This document shows, piece by piece, positions 23,400-34,500 of a stretch of 64,000 nt of DNA; the stretch's first letter is position 1; each line of letters begins with the position of its first letter. Both the position numbers and the translations under genes were made by a program. Under the pieces are notes generated by a model that was not told where the DNA came from, made no database searches, and saw only the letters and a program-made list of their open reading frames with translations. The DNA is from Motacilla alba alba (Eukaryota; Chordata; Aves; Passeriformes; Motacillidae), in NCBI RefSeq assembly GCF_015832195.1, contig NC_052018.1, positions 112,439,966 to 112,503,965 of the forward strand, read 5' to 3'.

Positions 23400-23760
23400 T
23401 TTGCTCCTAGTTAACAAAACACTTACGTAGGCACTGGATGCTGCAAGAATTGAGTTAGTTATCTAGGATAATCCGTCCACATGAGCAAACGGTGTCCCAC
23501 TAGGTCAATACAGAAATTAATTGTGGGATTCTTGTCGAATCCACATTGTTTCCTGGCGCAGTTGCAAGCCACTCAATTAGACACCTTTCAAGGCCTTTTG
23601 CTGGTCTAAATGTAGCTAATTGCTCCAGTTCTGGCTGGGGATGATTCATCTCCCAGATGTCTCGGAGCCCTCCCCAGCAGCGCTCAGCAAAGATCAATAC
23701 ATCCAGCCAGCCCACAGGATACTCCTGTGAACAGGATATTTTTACTCATGCCTTCCTTTT
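23400..23760. promoter_or_regulatory. Candidate conserved noncoding element
   Basis: This unique, high-complexity sequence has several homeodomain-type cores (GGATAATCC, AAATTAATTG, CTCAATTAGA, TAGCTAATTGC) and no simple repeats. The motif cluster is visible; regulatory function and conservation are inferred only. Confidence 0.25.
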
Positions 23761-25541
23761 ATATGATTAATCCCAAACAAGGAAGGTCTCCTGAATCACG
23801 CTCTTGACACGGCAGCTCCTTTAGGTCTTGCTGGCTTCCCACACGCAGGGACAGGCATGAATGCAGCCCCTTTGTCCGGGCTCTCCAGGTGCAGCACCAT
23901 TCACACTTGAGCCTGACAGCACAACACAACAGTTTTGATTTGCTGCTCTCCTCTGTCGAGTATTCTTTTCTCTTGTGCCGCTTCCTCATTTGTCCATGTA
24001 TCAGTGGCAGGCCTGGCCAAATTGAAAATGAATGAAGCACAAAGACAGACTGTAGTTTCCACAGAGACGCTCTATGGGAAAGCAGCGCACGGTTTGGTTC
24101 TTTTTAGAGAGTCCTCAAAGGTCACTGGTAGCTCTTGTAGCTGTGAGTCCCAGAGGGAAACACCAGAGCATCTGGTCCACTGGTTACCAGCTTTCAAGAA
24201 GAAATCCTCATGGGCTGTTGCTTAAAAGCCACAGGGGAAATATTTAAAATATAATAACCCTGACATTTCTTCCCCGGCTCCCTTTGCAGATGAGTAAATT
24301 CAGGAATACAGGAACGAGGGAGGCTGGGCCAGCCCGGTAACTCCTTCCCCGTGGAGCAGGACACAGAGCTGTAGGTGGGAGCTGTGTTCTCCCAGCCTCG
24401 GGGAGTGACTGCTACACGAGACTTTAACTCCATGTGGCGCAGCACCTTGGGCTGCATAAAACCTCAGCGAGGCCTCCTCACTCACCTGCCATTAACCCAA
24501 GCAGCCACCGGATGTCTTCAGTGCTCCATGCCAATAGCCAAGGAGCAGCAACAGCCAGCAGTGGGAAACAGGTCTCTTGAGGATGGGCATACACAAAATG
24601 ACACCTGGAAGATCACAGCTCACTCACCAAACCTGGGCTTTAGCAGAAACCAACATGCAGTGTTGGACATTGCTTGAGGAACAGGTTTTTGTTCAACACA
24701 GTGCTGGCTGTCCTGGGGACCTTCACCTACAGGACAGATTGTCTGAGTTTCTTCATCAGCAAACTGGAATGCTTGATACTCCCAGCCTGTGGAAGTGTCA
24801 AGGGAACTGCACAACACCCAGAGACAATCTGGCATGCTGAGGTCCCTACTCCAGAACCGCAGGGACCTGTCAGGCACTTGCCCTGTCTGCTTCCCACTGT
24901 CCCTGCGCCACTGAGCACGTGGCACCATGCTGACTGAAAGGGGGAAGAGCTGGGAAGAGCTGTCTGCCCTCGAGAGCTGCTTCTCACCCAGCTCTGCACA
25001 CCTGCATCCAGCTTCGGCAGTGAAAGAAGAAGCAGGAAAACAAAGTGGCTTTCAGTGGTGTATACAAATACACACACACAGAGGCAGGTGCTGAAAGCAC
25101 TGTTTGAACATGGGGTAGGCAGAGGCGAGCACTGAGCTGGACAGCACCACCCTGAACATGCAGAGCAGAAAGACAGCACCCCCCTACCATCTCCCTGCAG
25201 GCCCTTGGAGTGTGTCTGTCAATTAATTAATTTCTCTCAATTTCTTCCTTTTCTCTCCTAGTAACCCCTCCTTTCCTGTTTTTCCTGGTGAATCCTTTCT
25301 TCTTTCTCCTCTGTCTCACTGGTGGCTGTAATTCTGGATCACACTCACACCATTGTTCCCCAGGATCAGTGCTGAGCACTAAAAATTCCTCTGTGCATCC
25401 CAAACTTCCTGTGAAAGAGGACAGAAAGTCTCCCCCAGCTGCCTGCTCATGCTTATGGATGCCTACCTCCATGGCAGCTCACACTGCCAGTTGTTTCTTC
25501 AGGACAGCTCACTGGAAGGAGCTACACCAGGCTCTGGTTCC
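23761..25541. other. Unique noncoding DNA
   Basis: No gene or RNA is recognised. Overlapping open frames up to 150-165 residues occur on both strands (24727-25179 minus; 25288-25785 plus) without recognisable domains. The plus one owes part of its length to the 39-bp repeat that follows. Confidence 0.5.
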
Positions 25542-25655
25542 TGAGCCCCTTCCTGCTCAGGACATGTGCTGCCATGGTCCCCAGCTCCTCCCTGCCCAGG
25601 ACATGTGCTGCCATGGTCCCCAGCTCCTCCCTGCCCAGGACATGTGCTGCCAGGG
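25542..25655. repeat. 39-bp tandem repeat, about 2.8 copies
   Basis: GACATGTGCTGCCATGGTCC recurs at 25561 and 25600 and begins again at 25639, giving a period of exactly 39 bp. A diverged partial copy lies just upstream from about 25542. The period is a multiple of three, so open frames on either strand show a 13-residue repeat. That is a product of the duplication and not evidence of a protein. Confidence 0.9.
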
Positions 25656-28600
25656 CATGGCTTTGGCACTCCTGGAAATGCCTTTTCAATGCTGCACAAG
25701 GCAGGTTTGCCAGGGCCATGCTCAGCTAGGAAAGGCTGAAGAGATGCAGCCCAAGTACAGCCCTGAAGCAACACAGCTTCAGTAAGGCACGGGGTTGGGA
25801 TCTCCTGAGGCCTCAGCATAGCATAGAAAGAAATTTATCTTTCTTATCAAAACTCTTCATGTGCTAACAACTGCATATTTGCCTAAGTGCTTTCATATGC
25901 TTGGGTCTGTCTGACACAACAGCCATTCAGAGCCCTGCTGACTCAGAACTTCTGCGCCTTGGATCAGCTCTGCCTTTGGGGGAGATGTAACACAGCATTG
26001 AAAACAACCTACTTAAGGCTTCTCAGCTGTCCTGACTCCCCCGGTGCGTCCATTCCATTCACTCAAAAACCACTGCATCAGCAAAGGCCCCATCACATCT
26101 CTATTCTCTCCTATGCCACTGTATACAAGTCACCGGGACTATTTTTGTGGTGCAACAAATTAAATAAGCAACCTAGACACTTTTCTCCAGTTTTCTAATA
26201 AATTTCTGCTCTTTTAGTGAGGTGGGAAGCCTGTCTCTAGCTAGCAGATGCACTATTTTCATTTCTAAAGAAGCTGAGGTCCCAGTGGCAGGAGACAGTG
26301 GTCAGGGCAGGAACACCAAGCAACTTTGAAAAGATTCCCATCCAAAAAGTTTGATATTTCCACTGGCCCTTCTGCGGTAACACCTTCAGAAGACAACCAC
26401 ATAATATTTTAAATATGTAATCATATTTTTTAAATAACAGAATCATGTTGTTTAGTAGATTAGTGCTCCACTGTTATCAAACAGCAAAGGAAAATTGCTT
26501 CAGTGTGTAGTCCTTAACATGGACTGCAACTACTATTAGGAAAATTGATGATGCAGCATCTCTTAATTTTATTTTCTGACTGTTTTTCTTTAATTATTTA
26601 ACTTATTCTGATGAATGATAATCTTACACTTGTTTTCTTTACCCCACTATCAGGTTTTCATGCATTTTTTCCTGATCTTTACGGAAAGCTTCAAATGCTT
26701 TTTTAAGCACTCCAGAAAATCAAACAATAATTGAGTCTTTTGTTTTTGCTTTTGAAGACTAAAGCTAATGAGAAGTAGATCAAGCTGAATTGTTTTCCCA
26801 AGCCTTATTCCTGAAATCTGTTAGCACCTTGCATCTCTATTCCTCTCTTAGCACTACAGTGTGCTTACAAGCTCTCTGAGCATGTCCTCATGTGCCAATT
26901 ATGCCCAACAGATCTACTCACACAGGAGATACCATCCCCATATTTGAGCAAGCAGCTCTTTGGGATAGCTATTAAAAAAAAAAAAAAAAAAAAAAAAAAG
27001 GAAAAAACCCAAAGCCACAAAAAACTGAACATCACCCAGATCCACTAATTCACATTGGTTTTGGCTTACTTCCAGGCTGTGTCTTAAGCTTTGAACAGGG
27101 ACTAATGCAGAATACACACACAGGAGTTTATTATTCCACTGCTGCTCGGAGAATTTAATGCCAGAGAGAGCAAGGCAACAGGAGGAAGGGCACAATAGCC
27201 CCTTATAGCAAAGTTGTGCAATTTAAGATGAAAAGTAGCGTTCTGCTCTGCTGACAATTGTAATCCTTGTTACACCAAGCAGTGCCACAAATCCTTGGGC
27301 ACCAGCACTGAGCTACACCCACGCAGGATGCCGTGGGGCCTGGGTAACACAGCCCAGCTGCTTCTGCTGGCAAACAGCAGCTCTTGGGGCTCCAGGGTCA
27401 GCAGCCAGCCTGAGGTACTTCCTTGAGCTATCAGGGCTCTGGGAAGACATGGCTGCTCTCTGATGAATCCCAATGCAAAGCCATTTCAGGATCCAATCCC
27501 TGAAAACAGCCCCTCCACACATCACTATTAACCCTTCTGAGCAGTCAGAACCTACACAGGGGCTTTGATTTACAGCTCTATTCAGACAGAAGCCTTCCAG
27601 CAAAGACCCAAACTTGTATCCTCTTTCGTCTCTCCATTTCTCCCTGACATTTGATTTTCTGCCTCCAAAGGTGGCAGAAAAAAAAGCCAGAAATAACAGC
27701 AATCCCAGATTCTGATGCCACAGAACCAGGCTAACACCTGAGTTATGTGCCACAGCAGAAGACCAGACTACACCAGCAGGCTCAGTGGAATAATCCCTCC
27801 TTAGGAACAGAGGGAGGCTTGCAAAGCAGTGGTAAGGAGTACATTTCACCATGGAACTGGGCATTCTGCTGGCACTCAAGTACTAAGGCACAGAATGAAT
27901 CCCTGCTCCCACAGCGGGGCTGTGGATGGTCCAGCTTAGCTTGGAGAAACCACCTGCTGCCCTGAAGAAACTGCTCATGGCTACATCTTCCTTGCTGGCC
28001 ATGAGAAAACTGGGGAAGAGCCTGAGCCATGGGATACTTGGATAATTGTTTTACCCCCTAGCCAACAGAAAACTGATTTGCAGCTAAAATCAAGTACTGG
28101 TCTTGTTCAATCAATCAAAAGGCACGTGGAGGAAGGTCACATTATCACAGGTCCCTAAACCTGCAACACAAACAAACTAAGCTGGTTCCCTGGCACAGAC
28201 TCCACACAGAAAAATTCAAGCAAAATTTTGATTGCTGCAGGAAGAAATAGAACACAGTCATGGATTTTTACATAGCTAAGTTGATGAGATGCTCAGATAG
28301 CAGAACTACACTGAATTATCATATAATCAATATTAACTGGTTATTATTCTTACAGGATAATTTGTGTCAACCAAGTTGGCGTTTCTTTCCCATTCTGTTG
28401 TAATTCCTTTTTCTTTTATGAAATGTAATTACATTTCCACAAACGCCATGTCTGCAGAGGGAGCATGCCAGAAAGCTGTCAGCCTTCCCCTCGTCCTGCT
28501 GCGCTGCCAGATGCAGAATGCATTGGTTTTCTGAAGACCGTGAGGTGTCTCATTTTGCCCAATTCTCCACGTCTGGGTAAAGCCACACGTGCAGACATCA

Positions 28601-31110
28601 ACACAGCCAGTCTGCAAAGGTGGCAGCTCATAAGATCACCGAGTTTAGCTCCCTTCCACCACAAGCCACCTACATTATTAGGTAGAAAACAGCACTGAAT
28701 TTCCACAGCAGATTACTCCAGACCTGCTGCAGCCACCTGAAAGGCAGGACTGCACAAATAGGAGCGAACACAGTAAGAGTTTTGCCATTCCTGGATTCCT
28801 GTGGAACAAGTCTGGAATTCTGCCGTGCCTTTTCAATGACAGTGTTTTCGCTATCTTCTACCACCTGCCCCATTAGTAAGCTACCCGAAATGAAAGCCTA
28901 AGTCATCTTAGGGTAAACTTTTGTTATTCTTTATTAATGCTCTATAAATCAGACTTGTTATAAATCAGGGAATGTTCATTAATCAATTCCCAAAAAATAT
29001 TTTATTTGGCTAAGAGTGTCAAATCGTGAAAGTAACAAAGGAAAAATTAAAACCATGTGCTAGAAGCGGGTTCATGACTGCATGCTTACGTCAACAAAGC
29101 CTCATAACTGCACAAATAATTACCATAGATCATGTTAACTTTCATTAAATAAACCCATGCTGAAAACCAGTAGTACAATCCTTATAAAGCACACATGTTT
29201 TCTAATACTTTTGTGTACTCAGGACAGCATTTTGCACTCATTTAACTGCAAACTTGGGTTGCATATGTGTAAACGTGGGCAGGAGCTTTCCTGCTGGCTT
29301 TCTGTACACAGACATACTACAAACTGTTAACTTAAAACCCCATTTCTACTACTTTGCTCTGTAGTCAGAGCAATGTTATCTTCATTTTCAGACAGACTAT
29401 GTTGCTGAGTGGCAGAAACAGGGGATCAGAGTTCAGGGATATGCAGACTTCACTCCTTAGCCTGTTACTACACAGTTACCTACTCTTTGACAAGCCATTT
29501 GAAACGAAGTATTTAAACCTGGCTGAGACCAGATCATCAGTTAGTGTGAACTGATTTGTCCATTAATTAAGGTGCAGTCCCTTGACTGGGTACCACCTGG
29601 CTCTGGTTTCCTAAACTTAAAGTTAGGCAACACTTATCTACATTTAGGAGAAGGCAGTATTAAAAGGCTGTGCCAAGAACACAACAGAAGCAAATCCTCC
29701 CAGAGAAGAGAAGTTAAACAGCAAAGTAACTTATCAGTTCCCTGTGCAAGATAACTTTGCCAGCGAGAGAGTGTTTCTTTGTTATTTCTGTCTATTGTAG
29801 AGCACTAGAAAAAGTATTTGAAAAAAAGAAACCATCGCATTTGTCACACACAAAAGCCTAAAGCAGATCTGACCCAAGAGCTGGGCCAAGAGAACATCAT
29901 GGTCACTTCTCTAGACGACAGCAAACCACAAGAACCACATGAGTTTCAAATTCCAGCCTGGGCCCATGTCTAGGCCAGCTTTTCTTCTTTTTCCACGTTT
30001 GTGTTTACTGATATTTATATTACAGCAGTTCCTAGAGGTTCTAAGTGATATCACACTGCTACTGAACTAGGCAAGGTAAAAAATAAATACAGCAAAATAA
30101 AACATGCCGAGAGATCTCCAAGCAATTGGAAATTAAAGCAGGCAAGACAGAGAGCAAAAGCTGTATCATACTAATTTTAATTACCCCCATGCTCAAGTCA
30201 GTGAAAACTAGAGAGAAGGTACTGACACAGGGCCAGGTAAGATGGAAAGGCTCAGAAGGCAGGGAGAACCAAAAAGAGTGAGACTCCCCAAATTGCCACT
30301 TCTAGAACATCTTTGGGTGTTGTCATTCAGATTTCTTGGGGCTGCTGGGGGCTGATGCATCACACTGGAAAGCCTGAGGCTGACTCTCAAAGGCAAAACT
30401 CCTGCCAACCACAGGGCACGGACCCCTGGGCATCACCTCAGCCTGTCTGGGCACGTTTCTCCTATTGAAGTTTCTATGCACTATTGGTTATCAAATATCA
30501 AACGGGCTGTTTCATTTGCACAGCAAAGCCTACCCTGTGGAGCTCGCAGTTGAGGCATTTTAAACAAACACTAGCTACAAACTCTAAAATGGGGCATTTA
30601 CCCAGGCTTCTAAATGCATTCAGTTGTGCAGGAAAAATAAATAGAAAAGGAGATAATTTAAGCTTTGGCATGGATGGAGCTTCATCTCAGAACTTTAGCA
30701 CCTGATGCTTTTTAATCAGTTCTGGCCTGAATGTTGGCAGAATCAAAAGATATTCTGCCAGGATTCTAATCAGAGATAAGCACCAACTGAATCTATAGAA
30801 CAAAATGATTCCCTGCACAAAATTCAGGTTATGCAAAAGCCTCTTCTGATGTGCAGCAGGACAACCCTTCCAGTGTTGGGGCAGGACTGAAAGCCCCTGA
30901 CACGCAGGGAAAACAAATGCCTGCCCTGTCACAGGCCTGGTGCACATAGCACCCATCTGCTGATGAGCTGCATTGATTCTGTGAAGTGTCCCATGAAATA
31001 GGCCTTCAAAGCAGTAAAGAAAAAACCCACCCTGAAAGAGGACAACCACTGTGAAAGCCACAGAACCTTCTTTGTGTCTCTGCTTTTCCCTGCGGGCCGA
31101 GCGCACGCAG
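25656..31110. other. Unique noncoding DNA, about 5.5 kb
   Basis: No gene or RNA is recognised. A 26-nt A run occupies 26974-26999. The minus-strand open frame at 27313-27879 (188 residues) has no recognisable domain and is overlapped by other frames. The AT-rich part at 28.9-29.2 kb includes a ten-base direct repeat (TATAAATCAG at about 28944 and again at about 28960) and could be regulatory. Confidence 0.5.
26974..26999. repeat. Poly(A) run, 26 nt
   Basis: This is an uninterrupted A tract. No retroposed element or target-site duplication can be recognised beside it. Confidence 0.9.
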
Positions 31111-31571
31111 CAGCACAGAGGGCAGCCTGGACATCCCCACAGCCCCTGGGCACTGCCCCCCTCACCTGCAGCACAGAGGGCAGCCTGGACATCCCCACAG
31201 CCCCTGGGCACTGCCCCCCTCACCTGCAGCACAGAGGGCAGCCTGGACATCCCCACAGCCCGTGGGCACTGCCCCCCTCACCTGCAGCACAGAGGGCAGC
31301 CTGGACATCCCCACAGCCCGTGGGCACTGCCCCCCTCACCTGCAGCACAGAGGGCAGCCTGGACATCCCCACAGCCCCTGGGCACTGCCCTCCTCACCTG
31401 CAGCACAGAGGGCAGCCTGGACATCCCCACAGCCCCTGGGCACTGCCCTCCTCACCTGCAGCACAGAGGGCAGCCTGGACATCCCCACAGCCCCTGGGCA
31501 CTGCCCTCCTCACCTGCAGCACAGAGGGCATGCTCATCCCCACATCCCGTGGGCACTGCCCTCCTCACCTG
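31111..31571. repeat. 58-bp GC-rich minisatellite, eight units
   Basis: Units start CAGCACAGAGGGCAGCCTGG at 31111, 31169, 31227, 31285, 31343, 31401 and 31459, exactly 58 bp apart. An eighth, diverged 55-bp unit lies at 31517-31571. Two variable positions group the units in order: CCCCTGGG with six Cs (units 1-2), CCCGTGGG with six Cs (3-4), CCCCTGGG with CCCTCC (5-7), and CCCGTGGG with CCCTCC (8). This suggests growth by block duplication. The unit has no stop codon in any plus-strand frame, and 58 is not a multiple of three, so long overlapping open frames (31051-31746, 31074-31733, 31262-31663) cross it with a 58-residue superperiod. These, and the minus-strand frame at 30687-31256, are best seen as products of the repeat. 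Confidence 0.97.
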
Positions 31572-34500
31572 CCTCTGCGTGCCGACATTCCAGAGCCAAA
31601 CTCACTGCCTTCAATCACCTGGAACTTCTGGCACACTATTATGGCAGCAAGAGGCTGGATTAGCACAGCTACAGGTGGCCAATCTTCAGCACAGGAGCGA
31701 GGGGAGAAGGCTCTGCTGGATGTTTCCATATAAAATAAGAAGCTGAATAATTTATCAAAAATAATTGAGTTTTATCTGCACTTCCCTTCCTTGCCCTTTT
31801 CACATTTTTTCTGAATTATCTAAAGACGTGTAGGAAAAGAAAGGGGAGAAAATTCCACAACGAAAGGAGGAAAAAGCCAAATAATACCATCTCTGAGGGA
31901 TGTAAAAAAGCAGAAAGCAGCCCATGCATGTGCAGCGTAAAAAAATCCATTCTGTCTCTGCTTGTTCATTCACACATCTGCCCTCTGTGCAATTTTCCCC
32001 ACACACTTCAAGCACACGACTAGAGATGTTGAACTTCACTTTCCCCTCACCCCATGCAAAATTGGATTTTTAATTAGAGGAAAATCTCTATTTTCCTTGA
32101 GCATAATAATTACATTTTTTTCCCCCCAAGTCACAAAGCTCACTGGGGAAAGTTTCACCTGAATGTTTTTGTTTGCCCAATCTGAGAGGGAGGTTGGTGG
32201 TGGAAATAAGTGAGGGCAAGGGGGAAGTTTTTTCTACATTTTTATTTTGGAATAAAAGGCTGAATTGCCTGAAAACGTTGAGATACGGAGTGTGGCAAAG
32301 TCTGCAAATTACACTGAAAAATAATTCAAATTACACATGTATGGTAATGCTTGGTGAACACTTCCCTCCCCAAGGAAGGGGTCGGTCCATGGATAAGCCA
32401 GCTCATTTTTCTCCTCCCTGAGCTGGGCTGTAACTCCCCAGCTGACTCAAACAAGAGCACTTGTGTGCTGAATTGCGGGATGGTTGCTAATGCAGACCTT
32501 CACTGATTTCACATTTATCCTTCCTGAAAGCAGCCTGAGGCACAAGCTGAGCCCCTGTTCTACAATCAGAATCACCAAGTGTTTTCAGCCCTGGAGACAG
32601 GAGTTCAGTGAGAGCAAACCCAGTCCCTCCAGTGCTAGATATGGCTGTGCTTACAACAGAGAGGGGGAAAAGGGTCAGTCCAGACCACTTAACCCACAGA
32701 AATACTCTCAATCCAACTTCTACTTCAGGCTGAAGTACCACAGATACAAGTGCAAAAGGGGCTTGCTTCTGAAAACAAAGGCATTTACAGAGTAGACTTG
32801 CTTCATAACAATAACCAGGGCCACTGCAGGTTTGGAAAACAGAGACAATTTTCACCTGTTAGTTTATATCCAAGGGAACCCGTGCCAGTGGCAACCATCT
32901 GATCATCCCAGGCATCAGTCTGGTGTTCAGAACTTTACCCTGCCCGCAGAACAACCAAATGTATGTTTAATAGAGAAACCCATTAGTAGGGGGTTGATTA
33001 ATGTTTTTCTCACTTGACTCTTGGAACTTACAGTGTATGTTCAGCCACAAGGAATGAATGTGTTTGGGGAAGGAGATACTGCAGAAATGGTCAGGATATA
33101 ATGACCCATAGAACGTGAGTAAACAGGAGAATGGAAAAGGGGGAATCAAGCAATTCAGAATGTGAGCCAAACACTCACTGAATCCAGCTGCCTTTGGATT
33201 TGTTCTAAGGTTAGGGACATACCCTGCAAACACTACAAATAAAAGGGCAGAGCTGATCCTTTCAGGGAGCAAACAAACAGAGATGGAAGAGCCCTTGAGA
33301 GCTGTTTGAGAGGTGGAGCAGCGATAGAAATAAAAATGGCATGGTCATGCAAGAAGGTAAAGGAATAGTGCAGGAAGCTTGGCTGGATAGTGTCAGCAAT
33401 GAGGATTTAGCAAGCAGGGACACAAGGGAATTAGGGAAATACATCCTTTGGTAGCTGAGCCTGTTGCTGGAGCCACCTGCCACCAGCTCTGATGGTGGAG
33501 ATGGAGTTGCCCTCACTGACACCCCTGTTTCACCTTAACAATGAAAAACAGAGGGTTGTGGAAGCTTTTCAGTAAAGCACTCTTGTTGGGAAGGAAGAAA
33601 ATGGCCACAGACCATATGATGAGGGAAAATGTCCTCCCTATTAAAAAGGATGCTTTAGTTCAGGCATAAAAAGTCCTCAGAAACCGAGTTGCACCTGCCC
33701 TGTCCCTCCACGCCTACTGCTAAATCTTACCCATTCCATTTCCACCTGCACCTCACCTTGGCTTCCTCTTTCCCCCTGACCCTCAGAGGTGGAAATAATA
33801 AGAGAGAAATAAGACACTGCTCTTGGTTTCTGAACTGCACCAGCTTCTTCCAAATTTACTGCCGAGATCTATTTTTTGGCAGGAAGAACAAGAAAGGTTG
33901 AGCTGGAGCACAGCTGCAGGTGGGCAGCCACAGCCCACGCCGCTGCTTTGTGCGGGGAGGAAGGGCAGCACGGGAGGCTCTGAACTGTGCCTGACAGGCC
34001 AGAGGCTCTTTATCTCTCCTTGAGGGATGCTGGAGGGGAGCAGCTCAGCTGCTGCTCCATCAGATCCATTTTTCCTGCTGATTTCTGGGCTGGGCAGTTT
34101 TGTATTACAGCTGATCCACACATCTGGCCTTTTCTCCTTTGGTTTTCTTTGCGTTTGGTGTTGGAAAAGCCAACAGGAACAAACTAATCTGAAATCAAAG
34201 CCAAGTCAGCACCAGAAAGAGACCAGAATAAGGGTTTGATACATTCACTGGTAGAAGAAAACAGAGAAGCTTTTTATGCTCAGCAACAAAACAGGACAAC
34301 TGCTGTGAAGGATGAAGAAACACTGACACTTTCTCTAAAAAAGGCATCGATACAGGATTTCTATTTTGCTGATATCTCACTTTAGGCCTTGCAGATCCCA
34401 TCTGGGGCTGGAGCAGAACTCCCTGTAAAGCATTTGGGAAATTTGTTATTTGGGAGAGGCCAAATCTAGAGCTCTGCAAGAAAATAGGACACAACTCTGC

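Noticed and set aside
25288..25785. 165-residue plus-strand open frame with a repeated 13-residue motif
   Set aside because: The repeat comes from the 39-bp tandem duplication. No domain, promoter or splice context was seen.
27313..27879. 188-residue minus-strand open frame
   Set aside because: No recognisable domain, membrane segment or signal peptide, and no promoter-like sequence upstream. Overlapping frames on the other strand are similar in quality.
30687..31256. 189-residue minus-strand open frame
   Set aside because: Its first part is the antisense of the 58-bp minisatellite and the rest is unrelated unique DNA. No family resemblance.
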